Position numbers and translations under genes: made by a program | Shown here: in pieces, positions 22,151 to 33,713 of the stretch | Layout: each line of letters begins with the position of its first letter | Numbering within the stretch: position 1 is the first letter of the stretch | Notes under the pieces: model-generated | Seen by the model: only the letters and a program-made list of their open reading frames with translations | Told to the model about the DNA's origin: nothing | Database searches by the model: none | NCBI GenBank assembly: GCA_917880885.1 | Contig: OU862916.1 | Coordinates: 47,342,831 to 47,406,830 of the forward strand | Length of the DNA stretch: 64,000 nt | Source of the DNA: Limnephilus marmoratus | Taxonomy: Eukaryota; Arthropoda; Insecta; Trichoptera; Limnephilidae | Direction: 5' to 3'

Positions 22151-22586
22151 AAATAATACCCGCCTCCCAATTTAAAAAAAGGTGTGATGAATCTTTACAG
22201 GTATGGAACAATACCCGGTCTTTCTGGTGATTATCAAATCGAAACGACTCGATCCTGACTCAATTTATAAATGATTGACCTTTGATTATGTTTATGGATT
22301 ATAAAATATCATAAATGCTGGAAGATAAGATTTGACACAATAAATTAGAAAATTGATTGATTGCAGATATTAATGAATGGTTGTATTTTAAAAGATTATT
22401 CACACACTTTAAAAAATGAATTGAGTTTTGTTTCCACCAAAGCACTACTTTTTAAGGAAATAGACATAGGTGCATTGTGTGTTTCATCTTTTGTCTCACC
22501 ATTATTTAATGTGTAAGAAAGAGCTGCAGCATTATTGTAATAAGGAACCATTTTATTGCTTTTGTACCGTCATAAGAGGATAAGTC
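22151..22586. other. Intergenic, no gene seen
   Basis: AT-rich sequence without recognisable coding or repeat signal, apart from the possible terminus near 22229. Confidence 0.4.
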
Positions 22587-22594
22587 AACACAGG

Positions 22595-22852
22595 CAGTGG
22601 CTTAGCGAGGGGTGGGCGGACCGCCCCGGGTGCCACCCGACGGGGGGGGGGGGGGGGTGACACTACACCCGACGGGAGGTGACACCCGACTGTTAAAAAA
22701 TTACGAAGGATATTGTCGCAAAAATATTGAATGTAGTTTAATTTATATTTTCGTAGCTCAATGGCTCTCCGTGGAATGTTCCAAAACGGGGAGAATTTTG
22801 TGCCTGATGGTCTTTTTATTGACGAAAATAGCCTACGCTAGCTACGCCACTG
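22595..22852. mobile_element. hAT-type MITE (258 bp) with a G homopolymer
   Basis: Inverted termini CAGTGGCTTAGCGAGG and CAGTGGCGTAGCTAGC, flanked by a perfect 8-bp duplication AACACAGG (22587-22594 and 22853-22860). A run of about 19 G near 22642-22660 lies inside. Confidence 0.92.
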
Positions 22853-22860
22853 AACACAGG

Positions 22861-24102
22861 TAAACACTTAAACACTTTGATAAGAAGATTGAATGAATGT
22901 TATCAGGACCAGCCGATTTGTGAAGATCTAGGGATCTCAATTTTGATATAATATCACTTTTTTTGGTTTTATTCTTATGTCGTTACATAATATTCAAATT
23001 CGTTAATCCAAAAAACTACAGGTCATACAAAATAGGGGAATGAGGACACTTTTAAAATGCAATTTTTTAATGCATTTCTATAGTCCATCATGGAGGATAC
23101 TTTATTTTAAAATTTTGACACCAACAGTACATAAATGAGTGGTTATAATAATTCATAAAATCTTATAAGACATGTTTCTGTGAAATATTTGTAAAGTGAT
23201 TCTTCATATGTTGTGTCTGTATGTTGCTTCTGTGAAATGTAAAATGTTTTGAAAAATTTTTCTTCATTTATTGTGTCTGCATATTGGGTTGGGTTGGGTT
23301 TAACTTTTCAAAAGTACCAATTGGCGATCCCTTAATGAGTTTTGATAACTCATGGGAATGCAACTTCATTGTATGTTTTATTTAAATAAATAAATAAAAA
23401 ATATATGTTTGCAAGAGTTAAAATTATGGGTATAAACGTATAAGCCTGTAAAAATGAAAAATTATTCCCTGTCGAAATTCTATACACGGAATAATCCTTT
23501 TTTAATTAATAGATAATATTAGACGAAAAAAGAAATAATAAATAAAATAAAAAAAAATAAAAATATGACATTCGTCGGATGTACCAAGCTTACAAAGTAA
23601 ATTCTAGTCAAAATAAAAATAAAAGTATATAATTTGAATTATTCCCAGTACTGCTTGGATAAGGTTCAAGCTGCGAAACCTGTGTGTCATCCATCAATAA
23701 GATATGGTTTGTAAGGCAAGCAGGGTTTGGCTAATGGGTGTGTGTAATTATTCTAATACCTTTCTTTTCGTGTTCTTCTGTTATAAATAAAGGTTCAAAT
23801 TTGTTAATAATACATTTACTTCATAACATGAATAATTTATTATTGTTACATATAACAATAATAATTTTTCAATGATTGGCAGCATTGATCGTCTACAAAT
23901 ATAAATATGACATAGCGAAGTTTGTACACCGCGTAAATTAATTAATTTTAACAAAATTAAAATGTAACATGCATACTTTTGAATATTTTTTCGTCCCCCC
24001 CGACATAAATACTCATTTTTCGTGATAAAATCTAACTCAATTTATTTGTAAGAACAATTCTCTTTCTATAATTTTGAAAGTTATTCCCATCAATTTAATA
24101 TA
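22861..24102. other. Intergenic; LINE 3'-tail-like sequence near 23276-23400
   Basis: GGGTTGGGTTGGG followed by sequence ending in TTATTTAAATAAATAAATAAAA looks like the 3' tail of a LINE, but no coding part is preserved. Nothing else was recognised. Confidence 0.35.
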
Positions 24103-24279
24103 TCATTGAAGAAGAAAAATACACTAATAATGTAAACGAAAATATGAAAGAGAACAAGACACGGAAAAATAGAAAAAGATAATGGTCGCAATGGTCCCAG
24201 TTGCGACCATTTATTTTTCTATTTTTCTGTGTCTTGTTCGCTTTCGTTTAGATTATTAGTGTTATCTTCTTCTTCAATG
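24103..24279. repeat. Palindromic MITE-like hairpin (~177 bp)
   Basis: Arms of about 80 bp start CATTGAAGAAGA and end in the inverse, with only a short central loop around ATGGTCGCAATGGTCCCAGT. No target duplication was established. Confidence 0.75.
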
Positions 24280-25434
24280 CCAAATCTAACTTTTTGAATA
24301 AGAAATATTCCGTATTAACCAAGAAGCGGAGTAAGAAATAAATAATAAATTATGTTACAAAATTTAAATATGATGACAACGAAACAACATAAAATAGGTA
24401 TATAATATGTTAACAATGTGATACAAGCTTAAAAAATGAAAAACTCTTTGCGGTATTAATATAACAATAATTTACAAAAAAAAAATTATATTAAAATTTG
24501 GAGCCTGTATGAGACCACTTTTCTGTTCCATACAAATACTATAAACAATAGGGCGCTGGACTCCAATCGTCACTTCAGTTTCGGGAGATGGTTTATAAAT
24601 AACGACTCAAAGACCTTTCGGGTAATGACATGAAATATTTATTTTCAGATGGTTTTTATACTAAATTTTACGTACACCTGTTTTGAAGGAAAACGTAAAC
24701 ATGTTTTGCATTTCTGCACCTGTTGTTTATCTTAATTACCCCAGGTGTTTGAGGCAGGTTTGAATAACAAACTTGTTTGGACATGTGTATTGTTTTCTTG
24801 CCTGAGTTGACCTGATTTCCCCAGGCGGACGAACGCACCTGCTTAAAATGCAGGATTTATTCATCAATATAATGCCAGGCGTTTTGGTTGCTAAGTGCTT
24901 TTTAGTGCTTGAATAACACGTGCAGTTTCTTCATGTAACATTTTGCAAGAATCGACTTGTCCATAGTTGTTTACTGTTCTCTTGTAGGCAGTAATATTTT
25001 GAAGGAACACGTGCGGCGGCCAGCTGTGATTTTTCACGTAAACAACATCTAATGCATCAATGCGTCTGTTACAGAGCCTTTAATTTAAAAGGGACTCTTG
25101 TGCAACAATAATTTACAATAAAAAGAAATAATAAACAAAGCTCCTCCTCCCCTTTAACCGCCATCCCCTCAGCCCTCCACCCCCCATGTAATTGGTATAG
25201 CTACGTCACTGTGGATTTGAATTGTTTAGGACCGCAGTTGAATTTAAGATAGGGCAGCGGTAATTACAGGTAGGCAAGTAAAAATGTAATTTGATCTGAT
25301 CTGGTGAATTGATTTTAGTCGTACATGTGTGAGGCAATACTTAATTGGATGATCAAAATATTTAGTTATTTAACGATGATGACCTTGTGTTCTATCACCA
25401 GGTAGATAATAAGTATTTGTACACAAGGTAATTA
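24280..25434. other. Intergenic; fragment of the 31149 hAT-like family at ~25225-25305
   Basis: GCAGTTGAATTTAAGATAGG and the following GGGCAGCGGTAATTACAGGT match the reverse complement of the right end of the element at 31149-32811. TAGCTACGTCACTG just before it (25198-25211) looks like another hAT-type terminus. No gene recognised. Confidence 0.4.
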
Positions 25435-25475
25435 TTGATCATTGCTAACAATCTTCTTCCTTGCCCTGTCCCAAC

Positions 25476-25766
25476 TCATTGCCTAGGTAGGCTGTTGGGG
25501 TCGGATCTTCTCGTTCTTAGGTTGTAATTTCTCCTGTTCTGGGTATCGCCTTCTTCCAGGCCGTTTTTCTGAAGAATTTTGGCGCATTGAGTCATCCAGG
25601 AGTTCTTCGGTCTTCCTCTGGATGACTGTCGATGAAGCTCCATAGACATTGCCTGCCTCACTGTGTGGTCCGATGTAGTGTTGAGTACCTCATACAAGAG
25701 GCACCTCAAATGTCCCATACAAACACGTAAAATGTCCCCCCACCTCACAATATGTATTTGTACCAA
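25476..25766 (-). pseudogene. LINE ORF2 C-terminal fragment
   Basis: The minus frame contains 'WGDILRVCMGHLRC' and 'RGRPKNSWMTQCAKIL' followed by 'RRNYNLRTRRSDP', the usual cysteine-poor end of RTE/Jockey-group ORF2 proteins ('GRPKxxW' motif). It is 5'-truncated. Confidence 0.65.
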
Positions 25767-25799
25767 CTCTTTTTCTTTGTATTACTACAAATATATGAA

Positions 25800-26090
25800 G
25801 GGGGGACAAATATGAAGGAGGGACAAATATGAGGTGTGAGGTGGTTTGTTTTGTTGGACTACATTCATGTCATGTACGGGACAAATATGAGGTGAGGTGT
25901 GAGGTGGTTGGTGTATTGGACTACATGTCATGTCACGTTGTCACGTATGGGACAAATATGAGGTGAGGTGTGAGGTGGTTGATGTATTAAACTACATGTC
26001 ATGTCACGCATAGTTTGGGACAAATGTATGAGGTGGTGAGGCGTGAAGTGTTTGTATATTCTATGACATTTTTGTGTTAGAACCGTGAGG
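25800..26090. repeat. Minisatellite-like GGACAAATATGAGGTGAGGTG repeats
   Basis: Four or five imperfect copies of a ~75-bp unit built on GGACAAATATGAGG and TGTGAGGTGGTTG. The reverse sense (TTTGAGGTG/ACACCTCA) recurs at 27180-27220. Confidence 0.75.
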
Positions 26091-26104
26091 TGGTGATGGG
26101 GTAA

Positions 26105-26895
26105 GCCAATTCATATATTGTGAATACCGCAGAAGCGTCCTAACTGCTCCGAAATTTTTGTTTTTTCTTCTAAAATATTGTTAAGTGAATACCGCCCAAG
26201 AGTACCATCTGCTCCAAATTTTTTTTTTAAATATTTTTTTATCGTAAATTATTGTTATGTGAATACCCAAAACAATAATTTATGAGCACAAGAGTCCCAA
26301 CTGCTCAAAAAAAAATTTTTTTTGAATTTTTTTTTAATTGAAAATTATTGTTTTGTGAATACACATAACAATATTAAAAACAATAACAATATTGAAAATT
26401 ATTGTTATGTGAATACACATAACAATAATTTATGAGCACAAGAGTCCCAACTGCTCCAATTTTTTTTTTTTTTTAATTTTTTTTTTGTAAATTATTGTTA
26501 TGTGAATACACAAAAAAATAATTTGTTGTGTGAATAACATTTATTTATTGTTATGTGAATACACAAAACAATAATTTATGAGCACAAGAGTCCCAACTGC
26601 TCCAAATTTTTTTTTTTTTTTTAATTTTTTTTATTGAAAATTATTGTTATGTGAATACACATAACAATATATTTTTATTTCACAAATTATTGTTATGTGA
26701 ATACACCCAACAGCTTAATTTTTTTTTAATTCTAAATATTTTTAATTGTAAATTATGTATTGATAAGTGAATACCGTACAACAGTACCAACTGTTCCAAA
26801 ATATATATATATTTTATAATATATTTTAATTTTAAATTATTGTTATAAGTTATGTAAATACCGCACAAGAGTCCCAACAGCTCCCAAGGGGAGAA
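26105..26895. repeat. VNTR: ~90-140-bp units with 'AAGAGTCCCAACTGCTCC'
   Basis: About seven imperfect units of the pattern GTGAATACCGCACAAGAGTC, CCAACTGCTCC, T/A tract and AAATTATTGTTATG. The same 'GAGTCCCAACTGCTCC' sequence heads unrelated-looking repeats at about 42903, 49285 (minus) and 51455, so it is part of a dispersed family. Confidence 0.75.
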
Positions 26896-27313
26896 TGAGG
26901 CAGTGTTGAGATGAGGTGGAGGGGGTTGCTGAGGAGGGGGAGGGATAAGAGGGGGGTGCAGGGGGGGGGGATCAGAGGGGGGTGCAGGGAGGGGATCAGA
27001 GGTGGTGGCTTTTTTTATATCCATTTTTCGTATTACAAAAATAACAGACACGGGAGGCGAGTATGGGTACCGCCACCCCGGTATTTTTTAGAAAACCAAC
27101 ACCTCTGCACCAAGAAAATCAAGCTGAAGGAAAAAAACCAGCCACCCCCCCCCCCGTAAGCGAAAATATTTTGTAACACCTCACCTCAAATGAGGTGGGA
27201 CACCTCAACACCTCATTTCAATACTTGAGTACATCATACAAACTCATCCTGATATCGTGTCCTACCCAACACTAGTCCGATGGTCTCATTGATCATTGAT
27301 CATTGCTTACAAT

Positions 27314-27933
27314 GAACTTCAGAAAAGTAACTGCAGCATTAATGACTTTTCACTTATTAAGGTTTATATTAGGTACCAAACATAATTTGAAATTACAGAA
27401 TAAAAACTAAATTAAAAATAATAAAAAGTCCTTCCTTAAAACATATCATTAAAAAATACGAAGTATTTGATTTAGATCAACTGACTTAGTTCTTTTCTTT
27501 TCAAAAGCTAGAAACACCATGCCTGTCATTCTTTCGTGACCAATGTTCAATGTTGAAAACGTAGATTCGCACACAGCCTATTTGTCGCCACAGATGCAAA
27601 AAGTTCATACGTATCTCTAAACGCCTCTCGCTGCCTGTCCAAAACTTGCATTGTGCTCTCCGTTTTATCCTTGCGACGCGAGCTTATAAAGCTTTAAGAA
27701 ATAAGCTTTGACTACAGGAGCCTCTTCTAGAGATGGAATTGTTAGACCTGAAAAAAATGTTGAAATTGTGAATTAGAGATAAATATATTTTGTTGAAGTA
27801 GGCAGCAGAAGTTTTGTTTAAGTTTTTTTAAACTTACCTAAATTTTTAAAATGTAACATTTTATCTACATCCAACTCATCGAGACTCGCTATATTATAGA
27901 ATTCAGAAGATCGTCGTTGTCCGAAAACCTTAT
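27314..27933. other. Intergenic, no gene seen
   Basis: AT-rich; no recognisable coding or repeat boundary. Confidence 0.4.
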
Positions 27934-28625
27934 TTGTATAAACATGCCTCAAACATCCCCATTTTCAAATCAGGTGACAGATCTTCCCTAAATATTTCCA
28001 AAATCGTTGAAAAAGTAGTAAAGCTAAGACTTCTTAAGTTCCTCGAGGACAAGAAAATCGTCTCAAAAACCAATACGGTTTATAAAAATCTTAGTACTTC
28101 TGATGCAATTGCAACCTTTACCAAACTGATATCCGATAACCTCGATAAAGGCAATAAACCTGTTGCTGTCTTTCTAGATCTGTCTAAGTCTAAAGCCTTC
28201 GATACTATTTCACACCACATTCTTCTTTAAAAAATGCAAAAGATTGGGATAGAAGGTACTGCCCTGAAACGGTTTAAAAACTACCTCACACAAAGAACAC
28301 AAACAACTGTAATTCAGTCCAATCAATAATATATGAGTACGTTAACCTATATGAGTATGTTAACCTATCTCCTACGGCGTGCCCCAAGGAAGTGTTTTAG
28401 GTCCGCTCTTATTTCTCATATATATGAACTCCTTATTGAACTTGGATATTGAAGGCAATATATCTAATATCTTTCGTCGATGACACTGTTATCATATTTA
28501 CAAGTAAAACGTGAGAATATCAATATTGAGAAGGCAAATTGTGAACTGAACAAAATTAAAAAAATGGTTAGACTCTAACCTCCTCACCTTAAATGTTCAG
28601 AAAATGCATTACATACTGTTTCAAT

Positions 28626-28902
28626 TCATTTATTTATTGTTATCAAGTTTAATTTGTAGAACTCCATTTTAATTTTAATTTTTTTATTATATAATCAATA
28701 ATATTATTATTAAATTAATAAAAACAGTTTATTTTTAAACAAGTTCTGCTGTGTAATTATTGTTACGCGAGTTTGATAATGCCTTCAGAAGGCGAAACAG
28801 CTGTCACGCGTAACAATAATTACACAGCAGAACTTGTTTAAAAATAAACTGTTTTTATTAATTTAATAATAATATTATTGATTATATAATAAAAAAAATA
28901 AA
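28626..28902 (+). mobile_element. Palindromic element with 11-bp target duplication
   Basis: Inserted in the LINE above; ACTGTTTCAAT occurs at 28615-28625 and 28903-28913. Apart from a 45-nt left extension the element is a near-perfect inverted repeat with arms of about 95 bp (roughly 28670-28769 and 28807-28900). The 11-bp duplication is longer than most DNA transposons make and fits a retrotransposed element. Confidence 0.8.
28741..28835 (+). ncRNA. Hammerhead-ribozyme-like fold (imperfect core)
   Basis: The tip of the palindrome can fold as a type I hammerhead. Stem I is 28741-28769 with 28807-28835 (29 of 29 pairs) plus U28772-A28806. Stem II is GCCTT/AAGGC (28781-28785 and 28789-28793). 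The GAAA box is at 28794-28797. A minimal self-complementary stem III, CAGCTG (28798-28803), precedes UC at 28804-28805, the expected cleavage site. The CUGANGA box reads UUGAUAA (28773-28779): two transitions from consensus, plus one extra U before stem II. Ten of twelve core bases agree. Activity in this copy is therefore doubtful. Confidence 0.45.
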
Positions 28903-29340
28903 ACTGTTTCAATACTGTTACATATTTTTATTTTATTTTTTTATATTCTCGCGAATTTCTTTATATTGCGTCTGTTAATATACTGTATACGAAAATCGAC
29001 TACCACAACACAGGCATGTGCCTAGTATGGTGGTCGAAAAATCCCCATTTCCTGTAATGAACAATTCAAAGAATAAAGAAACTTTAAAAAAAAATTCGTA
29101 AATTAACTCTCCCAGAAAACCTTACTAAACTAATCATCACCACACTTGCCCACAAAATCTAGACAATTCCCCACTACTTCTTATAAACAGCTGTTCGTGC
29201 CCAATACTTAAATCATGTAATGAAATAAAGTACCTAGCTGGTGCCATTATAGATTACCAATTTCGGTGGGAGGCCCAACTTAACTCCATAACAGAGAGAC
29301 TCCGTAAGTTATGCTATATTTTTTACTCTCAACGATCAAT

Positions 29341-29684
29341 TTTTTTTAATCAAAAAAAAAAAAAATTAAGTAACAAATGTTCATAGAAAACAAAAAATTT
29401 CAAAACAAAATACATAATAATCACATTTACGCAATTGATTGTGTAACACTCAATCCTGTTATATGTTAATATATGATCAATTAATTCGAGAGATATCGGA
29501 ACTTGGTAGATGTACTTATAATACTGTGCTTTTCCAAATAAAACACTTTTTACTAGTGAAATAATAATTTTAAAGTGTGTATACACTCACCACTGAATTA
29601 GAAATGGAATTCCAAATAAAAAAAAATGCAAAATAAAAATCAACCGCAATCACCGAAAAAACGGAACATAAATCAAAAATTATT
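29341..29684. other. Intergenic, no gene seen
   Basis: AT-rich sequence between the LINE remnant and MITE A3; no recognisable signal. Confidence 0.4.
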
Positions 29685-30257
29685 GGTAAATTTTCGGGAT
29701 TAGTGTCCACGGATATTACGAATAATTTTTTTTTACGAATCTAAAAACTTTAGATTCGCCTTAATCACTATAAAAGGAAACTTTTTGCATCACGGCTGGC
29801 GGAAAATAATGCATTTTAATTTTCAATGTCGTTAAATAAAATTTCTCTTCGCGAACCGACACTACGACAGCCCGCCCGCTGCCGCCCGCCATTATATCAC
29901 TGTTAAATTACGTTTTTGAATGGTTTGTTTGGCTACGCAGGGTTTGTGTAGCGGGCTTGTGTATGATATCTTTACTTTAAAAAACAGCCTACGTTTTTGA
30001 ATGGTTTGTTTGGCTACGCAGGGTTTGTGTAGCGGGCTTATGTATGTGACAAAATGGCGGGCGGCAGCGGGCGGGCTGTCTAGTGTCGGTTCGCGAAGTG
30101 AAATTTTATTTATTTTAACGACATTGAAAATTAAAATGCATTATTTTCCGCCAGCCGTGATGCAAAAAGTTTCCTTTTATAGTGATTAAGGCGAATCTAA
30201 AGTTTTTTTCTAAAAATTATTCGTAATAGCCATGGAAACTGATCCCGAAATATTACC
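29685..30257. mobile_element. MITE family A, copy 3 (573 bp)
   Basis: Family-A termini (GGTAAATTTTCGGGATTAG and inverse) flanked by a perfect 8-bp duplication AAATTATT (29677-29684, 30258-30265). The interior holds two copies of the ~81-bp module that is tandemly repeated in MITE B2, and GC-rich GCCCGCCCGCTGCCGCCCGC blocks. Confidence 0.92.
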
Positions 30258-30265
30258 AAATTATT

Positions 30266-31148
30266 TTTTTTAGAGTTCCCCATTTATCTTTTTAGATCAT
30301 CGATATATTAACTATAGATTAGCCCTCCCAAACCCAACTCCAACCCCAAAGTGACACCACCTTCGAGAAATTTCATAATACAACTACCCATCAAATTCCG
30401 TTGCATCTCTTGCGTGACGTAGTTGTTTTACTAGGAAGAAATTAAACATTTTTTGTCAAATGTTACTTTTCTCGATTCGCTGCCTCAAAATCATATGACT
30501 TACATATTTTTTAGATATTCATATAACTGATTAAATTGTTAATAATAAAGTCCGTCATAGCCCATACCTAAAATATTTCTAACTGCCTGAAATTTGTGTT
30601 ATAAAAATGATCTTCGCAAAGCTAGTAATTCCGTTACCGCGAACTTGCTGGAAAACAAATTAGCTCCACGCAGATCAACTAAAGGTCCAAACCAATGCTT
30701 CTTGCGATCTTTTTACTGCGAGATAAAGGACTTTCTTTTTGATAAATGTTTTCGTAAACCAATATTTTGGTTCCGGTGTCATTTTTAAGACCTACACGGT
30801 ATACTTGGTCGAAGTTTTAGATACATAATATCATTTTGAGTTGTCAGTGTTAAAGTCATTATATTGTAATATCAACAATATTTAATATTCATGGGAATCC
30901 CAAAAAAATATATAATACCAGTAATATTATCATATAAAATAAAATTTTTGCCAGAGTTCGAAATTTCCCTAGATTTTGTGCTGATTTCCCTTTTCCCTAA
31001 AAAATATTTTTCTCCCCTAGATCTAGCGAAATTTCCCTAGACATAACATCACCGGTGCCGCTAGACAATATGTCTAGCTGTCTAGGGTGTCTAGGTCTCC
31101 TGACATATTCAACATTGGCCTTGAAGGTTTCTAGTAATTTTAGGCAAG
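30266..31148. other. Intergenic, no gene seen
   Basis: No domain-bearing frame. TTTCCCTAGA-type repeats near 30960-31060 are short and unassigned. Confidence 0.4.
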
Positions 31149-32811
31149 CAGGGCCGTAGCTAGGGGGGGGGGGCATTAGGGGGCAATGCCCTACCTTAAA
31201 ATACCTGTGCCCTACCTTAAGAAATGCCATCGACTATGATAATATACTAGTAAACTGTTTGTTCATAGTTTGATATGATTGAAAAAAAATACTACCTATT
31301 AGTGTAGCGTAGCGACATCTAACTAAACAGTTTCAAATTAACCAAAGAATCATATTATATCAATTCTTTATTCTGCCCATAGATGGAATTGAAGTAAGTG
31401 GTGAGAGGCTGTGCACGTATTGCAATCACTGCTTAGGGGGAATTCCCAAACAGTTTGGGGATGCTATTCAACGGTTGAGTCATAAATAAACCAATCCCTA
31501 GATCGATATCTTCGGGCCTTCTCCATACTAAACGGTTTGTCATCAGATCAAGCACTTGTATTCTGCTTGCTAACAACGTGTGCAGGGTCAAAAAGGTCTA
31601 GATTTAGTTAATTATAATTGTAGGGTCGTTCTATAAAAAAATTAGAGTCCTTGTTAAACAGTAACCTTCTGTTACTTACACCGGGCGGGTATGTGGTGGA
31701 TAACCTCCAATTCACTTCGAATAAGAGAATATTTTCCTTCGAAATGTGTCAGCAGGTGAATTCAGAACTGTAATTTTACATTCTGAACCCAAAACTAGCT
31801 TACCTGAGTTAAATCTGTATGCGGCGAATAAAAACTACACTCAGATGAAAATAGTTTTCTTTATTCTGGCAGCGCCATAATCTACAACTAGAATTTTATA
31901 ACAGCACTTCAAATAAGAGAATGTTTTCCTTCAAAATGTGTTAGCAGATGAATCCACAACTGGAAATTTACATTCTGATCACAAAACTGGTTTTAAATTA
32001 AGGGTGAATCTGCTTGCGTGTCCACAGATTTAATTAGTATTACTCTCATAATATAATGCGTAGTATGGTTTTCCTACGAATTATGAATTTTGTGGAATGG
32101 TTTGAAATAAAAATTTTAACTCCATTCGAAATATTAAAACGGTTTTCTTCAAATGTGTCAGCAGATTAATCCGCTACTGGAATTTCGACAGATCATTCGG
32201 AACATGAAACTGGTTTTAACCCAGGAGTTAAACTGCACGCGATTCCTCAGCTTTAGCTCAAATACTACACCCAGATCAAGAAAATGGTTTTCCTCTTACT
32301 TTTGTACTTGGAACACATGTATGGTTTGATGATCCATTGAAACACGTGACGATCCATGAAACTTTCTTAGAATTGTCGCGCATCTTCCACGGATCTCTCT
32401 CAATCTTTCTCACTGAATATTAGTCATAAAAAATTCAAGCGCAAAACAAAATTCGACCCAGACGGTGTTGCCAGTCGCAGCAGTGATCAAGATGACATTA
32501 TTATACATTCATTTAAAGAAAGGGGATTCCCCAGGTTTGTCACAGAATAAGTAATGAAAAATTCCGTGCCCATTTCAATCGGTCTGAATCATAGATGCAA
32601 CAAAAATATAAAAGAAATGATTAACATTTTAACAAGATATGTTATTTATTTTTTATCGTGAAATTTTGCCGCCCCTTAAAAGTGCCGCCGGGGCCACCCC
32701 CCCCCCCCCCCCCGCCCGTCACAGATCAGATAGATCAACTTTCATTTTTACTTGCGCCCTACCTGTAACAACCGCTGCCCAATCTTAAATTCAACTCTGG
32801 CTACGGCCCTG
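31149..32811. mobile_element. hAT-like non-autonomous element (1.66 kb)
   Basis: Inverted termini CAGGGCCGTAGCTAGGG and CAGGGCCGTAGCCAGAG. The flanking 8-mers do not match, so the superfamily rests on the termini. It contains G and C homopolymers near each end and about three diverged ~200-bp internal repeats. A fragment of the same family is at 25225-25305. Confidence 0.6.
31715..32235. repeat. Diverged ~200-bp tandem repeats inside the hAT-like element
   Basis: Three units share TTCGAATAAGAGAATATTTTC-like starts, ATGTGTCAGCAG, AACTGxAATTT and ACATTCTGAxCxCAAAACT. They begin near 31718, 31908 and 32125 and have drifted considerably. Confidence 0.65.
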
Positions 32812-33106
32812 TCTAAAAAATATATTATTGTAAATATTATCTTTTAAAGTTGTGTATTTGTCATGTTTATTATAATAAGATTACATCAATCTATAACGGA
32901 CATTTAAAAATGCAGTACTGGAGAATACTGATCCCAGTACTAATAAATAATAACGAATATCTCTGGAGAGGACACAAGAGGCATTAGAAAAAGGTGAAAA
33001 ATGTTTGATGTAGATGGATTTTTTTATTGAACTGTAGTATTCAATCGTTATTAAGGGGTTATAATGTTGATTGAGATAATGCAGCAAGGTACCGAAACAT
33101 ATAGAA
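32812..33106. other. Intergenic, nothing recognised
   Basis: AT-rich with no recognisable coding or repeat features. Confidence 0.35.
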
Positions 33107-33668
33107 TACTAGCTGACCCAAAAAACGTTGTCCTGCCATATAAATTATTTCTAGTGAATATTTTGGTTGTTAAATAAAAAATAACGAATGTATTGTAAGT
33201 GTGCGGGGATGGGATCTATGACAGAAAGAGGAATGGAGCGCTGTAGACGATGACCGCCGATAAAAACAAAAAACATCAACACAACTTCTTCTTCTTCTTT
33301 CGTATGGTGACCAACACAACAATACATATCAATAACATAAAGATACATAACAAAAGCCGAATGAAATATCAAAATGACGCGACGCTTCTCGTGAATGTCT
33401 TGCGCATGTGTGGATGTAAGTTTGATGATGCGGACGTAGCGCCATCTGTCATTCAACAACATAAATATTTTCGTTCTGTTTGAAATACGAACGACGAGAC
33501 GGTCAAATTTGTTCATACAAAAACACTAAAAGCGCGATTAAAAAATACACCCTAATCACATCGACCTATTCTCATACCTACCAAATATACATAAAAAAAA
33601 TCATCAAAATCGGTCGAGCCGTTTCGGAGAAGTGCGACCACAAGCACCGTGACATTTTTATATATATA
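33107..33668 (+). repeat. SINE-like interspersed repeat (AGCTGACCC...TATATATA)
   Basis: It starts ACTAGCTGACCCAAAAAACG and GTTGTCCTGCCAT, and ends in AATCGGTCGAGCCGTTTCGG with a TTTATATATATA tail. This start and end are familiar from a widespread insect short repeat. The open frames inside are not supported as genes. The exact class (SINE versus truncated LINE) is not resolved. Confidence 0.55.
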
Positions 33669-33713
33669 CAGTACAATCTCGCTAATCCGGCACTTCAATA
33701 GACCGATACGTCC

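Larger units (their letters stand above)
25453..27295 (-). mobile_element. LINE remnant with a VNTR-like body, flanked by an 18-bp repeat
   Basis: TTGATCATTGCTAACAAT (25435-25452) and TTGATCATTGCTTACAAT (27296-27313) differ at one position and look like a retrotransposon target duplication. Between them the minus strand holds the last ~95 codons of a LINE ORF and, towards its 5' side, two blocks of tandem repeats. A chance resemblance of the flanks cannot be excluded. Confidence 0.5.
27934..29340 (+). pseudogene. CR1/Jockey-group LINE RT, decayed and interrupted
   Basis: The plus strand shows RT blocks in order but across several frames: 'IPIFKSGDRS', 'VAVFLDLSKSKAFDTI', 'YGVPQGSVLGPLLF', 'LLTLNVQKMHYILF' and, beyond a 288-bp insertion, 'EIKYLAGAIIDYQFRWEAQL' near 29220-29280. 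The catalytic YADD region is destroyed by mutations near 28470. Clearly a dead LINE copy. Confidence 0.85.

Noticed and set aside
33151..33516. 121-codon minus-strand ORF as a gene
   Set aside because: It lies within a SINE-like repeat with known-looking ends and has no recognisable domain.
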